NCBI RefSeq assembly: GCF_020085105.1 | Contig: NC_058048.1 | Span: 6,320,862-6,384,861, forward strand | Length of the DNA stretch: 64,000 nucleotides | Direction: 5' to 3' | Source of the DNA: Siniperca chuatsi | Taxonomy: Eukaryota > Chordata > Actinopteri > Centrarchiformes > Sinipercidae | Part shown: positions 1-12,400 of the stretch, piece after piece | Position numbering within the stretch: position 1 is the stretch's first letter | How the letters are laid out: each line of letters opens with the position of its first letter | Made by a program: the position numbers and the translations under genes | The notes under the pieces: model-generated | What the model was told of the DNA's origin: nothing | The model's input: only the letters and a program-made list of their open reading frames with translations | Databases searched by the model: none

Positions 1-472
1 AATAGACACAAATGAATGAACAGGTACAGTACAGGAAATGTGTTTTGTGTAACACAAAGTACATCTGTGGATACATTTAAGAGGGAGTATTTAATGAGTG
101 ACCATCTTAAACAAAGCTTATTCTCTTATGCTTTGATTTTGAAGGTACATGTTTCATTTACTACTGGTTGCAAGAAGGCAAATGGTCATGACTTACAATT
201 CACCTAAAATTTTGATATCACAGCTTTGTGTGTCTTATTGTTTAAAGAGTATGTCTTGCCATCATATAACTATCGTTTTCTGCTGAACACTCTGTAACTC
301 TATTAACAGAAGCACAATCAAGTAAAATGCCACTCCCTCATTTTCAACGAAGCAAACATAAACGTAGTCAAATGACGCATTGCTAACTCGTGAATGTAAG
401 TGAGATAAGATCATTGCTCACACTGAATTGCCAGCATAAGGCACTGAAAGGTATCAAGGTTCAGAGACCCAC
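1..472. other. eif4g1 intron after exon 11 (partial), AT-rich
   Basis: I found no exon matching the expected next piece (DQWKPLNLE...YDREFLL) on the minus strand here, so it lies beyond the window. No other structure was seen. Confidence 0.8.
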
Positions 473-3400
473 CCTCTTTGTACTGATACTTCTTGTCAGT
501 GGCGGTCGACTCGGGAGGATCTGGCTGAATGTTCTCAGCATCCAGCTTGTCTTCCTTGTCCTCCTTGTCCTCCCAGGTCAGGTCTGCCTCTTCTGGGGCA
601 GGAGGGGAAGCAGCAGGGGGCTGGGTCTCTGGTAATGGGGCTGGCTCGGGCTCCGGTGGGGCCACTACCTGCTCCTGGTTCAAAGATGGGAGAGGGGTTA
701 GGACAACCAGACTGCAATCTTAGAACGGTTAAATTTTATATGTAAAATAAAACCACCCTGGGGGGGCTAAAACTTCGTTTTCTCACTGGACTGGCATGTT
801 TAGGGGTTGATTTGAATTATACACTGAGTTAAGGCTTAAATCTAAATCTTCGCCAGTGTCAACAGATTTGAAATAACTGTAGGCTCACTAAAACAGGCTA
901 TAAAAGCATGGAAATTAATTAATAAATGCATTACTGCGCACACACCTCTTTGAAGGCATCCAGGAGGTCTCCCACTGCCTCCTTTTTGTTCAGATCCTTC
1001 ATCTTCCTCTTCTTCTTTGGCACAGACACAGCAGCTACAGGAAAGAAGACAAACACAATCAGCCGTAGATCAACACAAACATATATGACAAAAGAAGATT
1101 CTCTATTAATGATGGAGGATGGAGATTATAATTCTAAACTATCAAATATTTTAGCATGTTGCAATTAACTGACCTTGCATAGTAGTTTCTACAGGGGTTG
1201 GGGTGACCATCTGGGGAGAAGGAGTGTCCTCCCTCTCCTCTGCTGTGGGAGGTGGAGGAGTGGGCACTGTTTCTGGGGTGCTGTCAGCTGTGGAAATCAT
1301 CTCTGCTGGAGATGGCTTCTCTTCCTTGGCGGTAGACTGGGGCACTGGGGAATCTTCTTTGATGTCTAGGTCGACTGGAGGAACCGTGTCTTGGACCTCA
1401 GGCTGGGTGGGTGCTGCCTGGACAATTGGATCAGGAGGAATCTCCTGGACAGCGGGTGCAGTTGCTCGCTGGTCATCAGGTGCAGGTGTGGCTTGGACAA
1501 CGGGTGTAGGCGCTGCCTGAGTGATGGCTGTGGAGGTCTGTATGACAGGCTGCTGGCTGGTGACAGGCTCAGCGATGGGGCTGTCGTCACGCTCTGCCGG
1601 ACCGATGGCGGGCACCTCGGGGTCTTGAGGGGCTGGCAGCGGCAGGCCATTGGGGAGGCAGAGCTCCTCGGGCTGTGCAATGGGAGACTCCAGAGGGGCC
1701 TCCGGGGGACTGGGTGGCAACATGACTGACGGCGTTTCTGGCTCCACCTCTGCGACACCGTTAGTGGTGGAGGGAGGAGCAAGAGGTGTGTCCAAAGAGG
1801 CAGCTGCCTCTTCTGCTTTAGCCTCGTCCTCTTTCGCCACCTCTTCCTTTTCCGCTGTGGCTTTCTTGTCTGTTTTGTCTTGTGTAGCAGAGGTGGGGAC
1901 AGGGTCAGGGAGGGGTGCAGGGTAGGCAGGCACCTCAGGAGCTGATTGGGGGGGTGGGGTGGGTTCCCTGGGAGGTGGAGGAGCATCCATCACATCTGCA
2001 ACAGGTGCGCTGGGTGCAATTGTGGAAATAGTGTCAAGAGGGTTGTCCTCCACTTCTGATAGTGGAGGGGGGGAAGGGGACTTAGTGTTTGTGTCAGAGG
2101 AGGCAGCCTCAGTGGGGATGGGGTCACCTTGAGCAAGTTCAGGGGTCTTTGACAGAGGAGGGGGGGTGGGTTTCCCTCTGTCATCTGGGGGGCCGGAAAA
2201 AAAATGTTGTTACACTTCTGAAAAGCATTATTATTACTTCACTGTTCAGTTCATCAGCTCAATTATGTTTCCAAAATCCACAACTCCTGCCCTCTGTATA
2301 TGGACACTCCTACATTCCCCAACCACATACATACTTATTTCAAGTCATCCATGTCCTGAATAAAATCTGATTTAAATCACATTGTACTGGATTGCCCTCA
2401 AACTGACAGTTCATGACGCTGAGCTTTACAAAATACAGTCAGTTGCATTAACTGTTAGTATTAAAAGAGTATAGCTTCTTCTGAAGCGCTGTTGCCTGTC
2501 TGAAGCTATCGATCCAATCACAGCTATCACTGGACTACCTGGTGCAGTTGCTCCTACAGATGAAAAACACGTCCAAATAATTGCACAGTTGAAAGATGAA
2601 GACATATTTGTCAACCAGAACATGTATTAACTGCCATCAAAACATAAATGGTTGATGGAGGCTACAATATACTTGATATTGTCCCGGTTGAACTCATGAA
2701 TCCCTTATTATCCAGAGGCTGCTGTTTGATATCACTTGGTCACAGTATTTGTCCCTGCAGGCTGTAATTCGTAATGCCCTTATATCCACACAGTTTAACT
2801 GTTACAAAATGTAAGCTCACAAAAGGTTGGCTTGTTTTACTAATTAGATTTATTCCCCTTTTAACCAATTACTGTAGTAAGTAAGCTCATTCATGAAACA
2901 TGAGGTCATATATAGCAACAAGGTCAAACCCAATCTTTCTCTTCGCTTACAGCTCCATACCTCATCTACTGCTCTGAACGGTAGATTGATCTTAAGAGGA
3001 AACCATAAGCTGTCGAAATGTAAGTGTCATTTTCACACAATATAAGATAAAATGCTTTGAGAATACTGCTGCTTAAGTTGAATTTAAGACCTATTTAAAA
3101 GGCTAAATGAAAGCTAAGGACTGTTTTGAAAATGCAAATGGACAAATAGGAACATTTATTGTTATTATTATTATTATTATTAGTGGTAGTAGTAGTAGTA
3201 GTAGTAGTTAAAGTACTTCTGCAGAACAAAACAACCTGCCACTGCAAAAATAAGATCCTTAATAAAATAATAACTGCATTAAATATATTAGAAGTTAATA
3301 CACATGCCTTGGTTCTATACAGGTACTCATACTATGATGATACCATTTACAGATTTGCTTGTCCCACTACTTTGACCTTATGTGACCCACTTTATCATGC

Positions 3401-6400
3401 TGCTTTGAGATATATTTCAAATTCAGGCTACAGGACTCATCACTACATAAACTCTGGTCGAATGGTCTTTACTTGCTATGAGCAGGATGCAGCACTGGTA
3501 TATATTAATGTACAAGGCCATTCTGGGCAGATTACCCATTTATACATGCTCTAAGTTTGAATGTGTACATAATACCTACAATCTTAGATACGCTAAACTT
3601 AAAAAAGGTGCAACATGTGCGGAACGAGTCTGGTAAAAAGAGTCTATTTTATTACAGCCCTTGGTCTTGGGATGACCTGCAGTCTAGACCCAATCTAGCC
3701 TCCTTCTCTTTCTAACCAGTTTTAAACAAAAGCTAACTGAAGTTTGTATTACAAAATGTTCTTGCTACAATGCATAATTCAGTTTGTCATATACTTTCTG
3801 TGTTCATTTAACCCTCCTGCTGTTGATGCGTGGATATTAGCTCTTATTCTGTAGCACTTGTACTGTATTGTTTTGTATTTTATTGTGTAATTGGCGTGGA
3901 ATGAAGCGTAACTTTGCTGCCTTCTTGGCCAGGTCATCACTGAAAAAGAGTTTTTATCTCAACTGGTTTTTACCTGGTTAAATAAAAGGTTAAATAAAAT
4001 ATACCAATAAAAAAAAAGAAAATAAAGCAGCATGTAATAAGCCAGGCAAATATTAGCAGCTAAAGTAAAATATGAAAAACGATAATTGAGATATTGTATT
4101 TAAATCTTTGCGTGTTTAAGGCTCTGTGCATGTGGCACTCACCTGGTCTAACCAGTGCTGGTGAAGCAGCAGCTGTTACATTCTCACCGTTGGCCTGGGC
4201 CACTGCTGTACTTTCTGATCCAGATATGGCTGTCTGTTGGGAGACATACACACACAAAAAGGTAAAGTATGACTTTAGTGGTGAAGACAACACTCATTTT
4301 CCCACTTGACTAGGGGAAAAAACTGGTTTCACGTCAGTCCCTAGTTGGCTATATGAGCCACATGTCAGAGCTCTAAGAGCAAATCATAGATCAGCTTGAT
4401 TTTGACAGGTTGTAGTGTAACTCATGTTTGAGGGCAGGCAATCTTGCAGCATTCCCCATTAAGTACTAACATATGAACAGTGCAGGCAAGTACATTCTTG
4501 TTTTAAATGTATTTTAAGTGCTATAATAGATTAAGCTGACATTTACACAGTAGAAACTATAAGAAACATAAGACCAGACTATATATTTTTTTAATATGGA
4601 CCCCAGAGAGGAGTAGCTGATGCCAGGTAACAACCATAGACTGTATACACAGTATCTAGCATATATAAAAAGTCTAACGTAACTGTATATACAATCTATG
4701 GTAACAACTAATGGGGATCCATATAAACACTAAACAATAAACTTGATGCTGACATGTACTGAAAGCATCTTTGTGAACTACACCAACCTTAATTAATTGT
4801 ATCTATGAGTGTCTACATTTAATCTCAGTGTAAACCACTGATGCTCACTCCATTTGCACTGATCTGATTACTGATCTGCAAGTTTTATGCCTTTAGTCAG
4901 TAAATTCACTAAACTAAAAATGTAAATAGTAACAGTGTGCTAGTATGTCTGCTGTGTTGACTGTGTTTGGTCCGCATCGTGGTATTGTAGCTCACCTGTG
5001 GTGGGGTTGGGGTAGAGCCACTGCGGCCCCCTGACATAATCTCTTCTGTAATGTCTCGACCTCCTTGGTTAGGGTCTCTTATTCTGATCTATGGAGCAGA
5101 GGGAAGAGATCCAATGTCATGGTGAGACCAGAAATGATGACAGACAGGGTCCTAAATTAATACCCACCAAGCACCAAATGCAGGTAGATTTTCCGTTTGG
5201 TGAGTACACTTCGGAAGGTTATCCGCCACACTGGCGGGTAAATGTTTGTACCAAAATAGTCGTGTACTAACAAACTATGCTGAGAGTCTCTACTGCGCTT
5301 TTGTGTAATTTACGGGCCCACTGCTTCTGTCCTCCGCTGTCTGTGTCGGAGTTTGACATACATACACTGACACTACCATTACCATATGTGTTTTTACTTG
5401 CGTCTAAACAGTGCCGTGAAACTGACCGTCTGGAGCGCTCCTAGTTTTGCGGCACCGTACGGGACATCAGATACTCGGCTAAACTATCACTTGCCGACGG
5501 CCTGCTGCTGCAAACCGGTATCACGCCAAAGTGTGTAATACACACGGCAGTGTCACGTTTTCAACGCGTTCTCATTCCGCAGTCAAGTCAAGTTAGCAAT
5601 AATAAATATGCAACGTCCGGTTAGACTTTCAAGATAAAGCTTGCTGAGAAACATTTCAGGTGATGGTCACAGATTGGTTAAGATTAGGCCCCAAATCTAC
5701 TTGGTCAGGTTTAGGAATGTTTTGGGTTAAAATAACTGCATCCTTAAACAATCAACACTGAACACTGATATTGGTTTCACATGTGAAACAAACCCCGGTC
5801 TCCTGTGTGAAAGTCCGGTGTTTGACCCATTACTTTTATGTTTGATCCTTAAGTACATTTAATAGCAAATACTTAAGTAGAATTTTGAGATGAGCACTTG
5901 AGTTGCATTCAAGCTTGAATTGATTAACGGTTGATCAATATATTAAAATAATTTTGCTCTGGCCTCTTCTTTAAGTTTGTATTCAACATAATACCTTATT
6001 ATCTCGATGAAATGTATTTAAACAAATGTATATGTGACACAAAAAGGCAATGAATTATTTTGGCCGGTGGATTTTTTCATCTACCAGTCTCATTGGCTGG
6101 TGAGTCAAAAAGTTAAGACGAAATAAATCTGTATGTGATGGAAAGCACTTGAGAACTGGCTGCTTTTCTACTGTAAATGAGGACGAGTAAGGGGAAAGGC
6201 AAAGGGTTAAAATGTTTCAGGGTGAGGACCAGCAGCATGGAAGAGAAGAGTTGCCTTCCCATGATGCAATGCCTACAGTCGTCAGCCCTTTCTGGGTCTA
6301 TGACTCGCTAGCTGCCTCTGATTCAATGAAAGCTACATTTCTCACATTGTGAACACTGAGGCACCGCACAACAAATCCAAACACTAACTGCCATACAAAT

Positions 6401-9400
6401 TCCTCTGCTGCACAACTAAACGTGCTTCAGCCTTTTAGTCACCAGTAAAGCTGAGCTGGCGGAGCGAGAATCAAGTTAACCAACTTTAAGCCAAATTTCA
6501 CTGCTGGTTTAAGTTGTGAAAATGCCTGACTCTCATGAAGGTAAAGCACAATCAGGCAGACAGCTTTCCTGTGAACACACACAACACTCAGGCAGAGGGA
6601 AACTCATTTTTGATCACTCACTCACAAGGAGTGCTCATACATTACAAACACATGCTTTCTACTCAGCTCCCTTTTTCTCTCACTCACACTCTACAAACGT
6701 ACTCTAGAAAGTCAGAGCTATCATGAAACTAGTACGAGCCACAATGCTACTAAATAAAGTGACGCACACAGTCACTGGACAAGGATTAAACTGTAAAAGT
6801 CAACAGTGAGCTGCTACAACACTGCTGCTCTTCGGCCTACTTTTGATTTTAAGAGATTTTAAGAAAAATATTTGCTTGTCACTACCTTTCACTGGTTCAG
6901 TCCGTCTGGAACTCCTCTCCTGCAGCATTACAAACCCTAGTGGGCCTCTTTCATCCTGGGGCTGGAGTAGCCGTTCCAGCGGACTCTGGGCTGGACTTTA
7001 AACCCCACAAAGCAGGATGGTGGGTGGACGTAGCCAGTGTAGTTTTACCTCAGCTTAACTCACACACATCCAGGCTGTAATATAGAGCTACACACCAGCA
7101 GAACATGACAGAGCAGGGCTGTGCCTGACTGTCAGTATGCTAGTTAGCAACTTGGCTCTCTCTCTCTCCCTCTCTCATACGCTGAACAGAAAAGGGAGGA
7201 GGAAAAAAAGAATAAAGTGACTGGCCTTGTAAAGCTATGGTATTGGAATGCACAACCCGCCCACAGAGACTAACAGACAGTTAAAGGGGACAGAGAGTGA
7301 GGGAGGGGCAGGGTTGGGGGGAATGGGTGGGTTTCCAGGAAAAAAAATGTTATCGTTATCAAATGAGCTGCAGCTAGCAGAAGAAACTCCCCTTTTCCTA
7401 ATTCTCTCTCTCTGTCTGCTCTGTCATCCTGCACACTCAAGTTGCTCCTGAGATATTTTTTAACCCCTTCTGAGAGCAGAGGAAAGTGGGGGGGGGAATA
7501 TGCCACAGCAGCAAAGGAAGGCTGGTTGGTTAGCTCTTCCGGCTCAGAAGGGGGAGGAGACCGGTGGCCACGTGGAGCTGAGCTATGTGCTGACATGTCC
7601 TTCACCCCACTCCCCTCTGGATTTTCTCTTTGACACACAGCGAGAGGGAGAGCAAGAGAGTAGGAAAGTTGGGGGGGTAAGGCAATATGCAAAGCTTCAA
7701 CTTTTGCACATCACCAGGTACTAAAAGGGTAAAAATTGGGTAATAGTGGCAACTAAAAGCATGACTGCCATAGGCTAGAAAATACTGAATATTATTTTTT
7801 TAAATCTAGAAAGTTCAAACACACACACAATCCCTCTCGCTCTCTATTTGGCTTGCATGTAACTACATAAAAGGTTGTGTACCTTTGGGAAGCAAAATAG
7901 CCTTGCGGTTCTACACATACTGTCCTGTAAATGGAAGGTCAGAGATTGCACTAGAGCCATGTGCCCTGTTGACATGTTTGTTACAAGACACCAAATCTCT
8001 ACCTGCTCTCTTAAAGTGCATCACTCCCAAAAACCAAGAACGCAAATACGGTCCTATGGCTGAAGCACTAACATCACTCACTCAAGCAGATTTGTGCTGC
8101 AATTCCTCCAGTCACTCCCTGTCTGTCATCTTGACTTTACTATGAGAGTTTTTAATTTTGTGTGGATGTGTTTGACAGAGACAGTGAGTGTGCGCAGGGC
8201 CTTGAGGCCAATGTTGTAGCACCGGTCGGGGCCCATAGGAATGGGCCAAAGTACACCCCAGGCGACCACAGTCGCTGATAAACAGCCAAGTTTCACGGCG
8301 AGAGGGACCAGACATCATGCAATTCTTGCGGCAAAAGAACAGAGTCCCAGCATTTACTGTAACACTAGCTGCATTTTCCTGGCGGTATTGGTAACAGATG
8401 GGGGGATTCGCACTATACTAAACCTTAATATATGAAGGATTCTACAAAGAGACTACAAATGATGTCATCGTATTACTTTCAACAAAGCATGAATTAGATT
8501 TGAGAAGTTTAATCAGATGAAGACAAATAGAAAAGTTACAAACTTTGGTCAGTCAGTTTACCCCAAACACAGACAAACTGTGGCAAAAGCTCCAAGCTAG
8601 CCAAAACTAGTTTCAAGACACACAGACAAAGTTGAGGAACAGAGCAATTAAAGAAAAACCATGCATATACAGCCACTAGTTAACATGTTCAAATCGTTTA
8701 GGCTTGTGTCTCTCATTATCATCATTTTTTATTTTCACACTTTGATGATTTAGAGTATACATACCTCTGTTTTTCTCAGATAAATACAAAACTTGGAAAA
8801 CCCTGCAGGTCGTTAAGGCTATTTGTTATAAAGACATTTTCTGATTTCACAAAGACCCTCCTATAGAAGACTGTTAGAAAACAAAAATGTGTCATTCAAG
8901 ATGACCAACGAGATATGTCACTTAGGCTACAATCTTCGGTTGAATGAAAAAAGTTGCATCTTGTGAAACAGGTTGAAAAACAACTTCATATTTTTTCACT
9001 CTAGCTGGATAGAAGAGTCTCTGAGGAATCTGGAAATGTCTAAAAATAATTCCTCAAATGTAGCCAGCATCACAGAAGTCTCAAATGTAAAAACGATGAT
9101 TACATGGAGAGGCACACACTGGGGCTACAGTTCACAGAGAGCTACCACATACCAGGCGAGGGCCATCTTAGAGAGCAAAGGAAACACTAGACATACTGTA
9201 GAACTGGGGAATATGTCGTACAGCAGCTTAGTCTTACAGCACACCAAGTTAAGGTCAAGTTCGCCACTATCCGTTTCAAGATTGAGCCCAGACTCAAGAA
9301 TAACTCAAGAATCATCTTCAGAGAGATTGCAACACCAATGACTAGCCGGATTATATCAAAACCATCAGGTCATTGGATTACTATGGGGAAAAAACAGCAC

Positions 9401-12400
9401 TACTTGTTCATATTACTGCAAGGGTTGTTAAATGAACAACTTGGAAAAGTGACTAATATCAAGTTACAGCAGTCAGGTAACTTGTTAGCTATAATGAGTT
9501 TTGAAAAGAAAGCTGCAGTATTACATTGTTGCTGCATCAATTTTAGCCAACCAACCCACCAACCCACACAACTCTGTCTGGCTAACATTTATAACAATGT
9601 GTTCTGCTTCTTGAATGTCCCATAATGCATTTTGAATTGCAATGTATTTACTCCACCAATTAAGCATTGCACTCCTATAACATTGTTGGACTTATGGTGG
9701 GGCAGTAAAAAAAAAACAACGATCAAACTCGGTGCAGCAGAACCAGATATATCGTATTTTTTATTCCACACATTCTTCTTCCTTGTCAAAACCTGCCACC
9801 TACATTACCCACAATGCAACGCAAACACAGACAGTTCGGTCAGAAATTCAGGTGTGTTATGCTAGTAGCAGCTAATGTAGACTGGAGCCGCCTCCAGCAG
9901 AGATGAGGAGCTACAGATGGGGAGCTTGTGGTTTAGAATCGGTGGGGTTACCCTTTAATGACAAAACACATTCTCTCCAAGTTGAACTCTTAGTTTTCTC
10001 TAGCCATTGTGAACACTGTTGTGCAAAAAAATCACAAGCCAAAAAAAAAAAAAAAAAAATGCCCCTGACAGGAAGTTTGCTCCTAAAACTCTCAAATCTG
10101 AGTGCAGCACATCAGCTTGGTTGTTGACAACACAATATTAGGAGATAAATCTGAACCTTTGAGATCAATTCATCCAAAATATAAGATTTTGGCAATTCCT
10201 ATACACTGTCATGTTCGTTGAAATAGTGGTGAAGTTTATCAGTATAGCATATGGTTAGTGCAGTGTGCCAACCCAAACTAAAATAACAGAAAAGGACAGA
10301 TTTGTATTATTTAAAGCTCTAATTTAAGTTTTTAAAAATGCCAATAAATGTACTCAAAACAGCTTGTAGAACATCATACAGAGCAGAATCTGGACTGGCT
10401 CCGGGTGTTTATTCCTCCCCCCGGCTCTCTCCTCAGAGCTCCCCGGCGCTCAGCAGCTGTCTGTCGGCGAGCAGCGGCGCTGTCCCACCGCTCCGCCTGG
10501 TCCTCCCCACACAACACTCTTGAAAGCCCCCGCGATACTCAAAATCAAGTGAGAAGTAGGGTCATTTTCTCAGACTACAATTGGACTTCTTATTACAACC
10601 AGTGGAGTCGCCCCCTGTTGGCCATTAGAAAGAATGCAGGTTTAAGGCACTTCCGCATTGGCTTCACTTTTTAGACCCGGAGGTTGCAGCTTGTTAGCAA
10701 TGCAGTAAAATTTAAACAGCAACTTAAACGTCACAAGGCACAATCCTACAGCGCCCCACAATGGTCGAAGGACGCCATCACACAACTCCAAGGCACCTTG
10801 GCATGCTTATATTTTGTTCTCATTTGATGCAGTTGTATTGTTTTAAAATGGAATTTTAATTCCTGACCAATTTGTTGCTGCATTTAAATGGTTTCCAACT
10901 GAACTGTTATTCCTGTTAATATTGAAGATGTTTTACCAAGTTGCTGGTGCAGGATTATTATTTTAATAATAAATAATGATTCAGTAAATTTATACCTATG
11001 TATTTATTTGTTACATTTTGTTTTACAAAGTTAGGAAAGCAATGTTTAAGTCAAGCCTGATGTTACCTTACACATAAAATAATGATCCCAGTCTCTTCCA
11101 CACAGTGAGGGATACAGCTTATTAATTAATGCTAAACACCGGTATTGGATCGGTACTCGATACTGGCAGATATACAAATTCAGGTAACGGAATCGGATCG
11201 GAACTGGAAAAAAGTTGATCGGTGCATCCTTCAAGCTAACAATATCATTTGTCTCTTAGTCTGTAATATCACCAGGATGTATACGCCGATGTCTACGTAG
11301 ATAGGTCTAGAATTATCAGCGTAACCTTGAGTTTATCACACAGTAGCTGTTTGGGAGTGGAAAACTTTCATTAGTAAAAAACACATATTATGTATTTAGA
11401 TGGAATTAACTTCAAAGAACTGTGCCAGTTAAAGTACCTGACCCTTCACTGATAAACAGATGTTGTCCAAACAGGGCTGATAAAAAGTTTTTCCATTTTA
11501 GGTGAGCTGTTAGGTCTGCGATACTTTCCTGTTAACATGTCCACCATGTTTAACAATATAAAAAGGACTATTCTAAGTTTACTAGTGGTTCATTCTACTA
11601 ATAAAATGTTAATAATTGGAATTGTGGGGAGACTATAAGTCTTAAGTAAGTAATATAGGAATCCTGAAGCAGAGATCCTTTCTCAATAAGCCATTTTAAA
11701 GTGTGAGATATTTTGTGCAGTAGAATACTGACTGTACCTGTTTCCGTTCCCGTTTGGTGGGGATGTGTTGGGGAGGCTGAGGTGGTGGTTGCTGCTGTTG
11801 AGGGGCAGGGTTCATAATGACGGGTGCCGTCTGCACCGACGGGGTGAACTGAGGCTGGGCGGGGTAGTAGGCCCCTGCTGTGGATCAGACAGAGAGAAGA
11901 ATGTAAACCAACAGGTACTGACTTAATCCTATAGCCATAACTTGACACAAACACATCAGTCTGTTGCACACAGACGCACAGGACCTACACACATTTACTT
12001 AAAAGCACATAGCTAGTGTTTACACAATGGCATTACAGTCTACATTGCTAATGTTCTGAAATTCCTGTTAGTCCTGTTACTTTGAGGCAGTTAGAAAAGC
12101 TGCATCTAAAATGTCAAGGTTTGATTTCTTGATGATTTGTAGTGCAACAGCTGTAGTTTTATGTCCACAGCAAACTTATAATGTCATTACAGTGAGGTCT
12201 TCTCACTGCCAACTGAGGATGTGTTACATTTTAGGCATCCATCAAATGCTCCAGAAAAGAACAACCTACCATCTGTGTAAACACACCTCAATAAAACTTC
12301 AATTCCTAGATTACAAATTTTAACAATGTTTACGTTTGGGCTTTAGTGTCCTGACAATATTCATGTGAACACTGTAGAGACACCTTTAAGGAGAGAAATT

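Larger units (their letters stand above)
5089..11737 (-). other. eif4g1 intron between exons 6 and 7 (6.6 kb)
   Basis: It holds the DNA-transposon-derived block (5148-6115), the partial TTAA MITE (9640-9958) and the GTCGCCCCCTG repeat (10380-10700). A GA/CT-rich stretch lies at about 7145-7670 and a poly(A) run at 10041-10059. No additional conserved exon was recognised. Confidence 0.7.

Noticed and set aside
1175..1925. Several plus-strand ORFs of 60-112 codons
   Set aside because: They are shadows of the GC-rich 1011-nt eif4g1 exon on the other strand and show no family resemblance.
2240..2265. C/D-box snoRNA-like motif (GCTGATGAAC) on the minus strand
   Set aside because: A CTGA follows immediately, leaving no room for a guide region; SNORD66, the eIF4G1-hosted snoRNA in mammals, probably lies further downstream outside the window.
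7248..7724. Overlapping short ORFs on both strands around 7.2-7.7 kb
   Set aside because: GA/CT-rich low-complexity sequence; no phase-compatible donor to eif4g1 exon 7 was seen.
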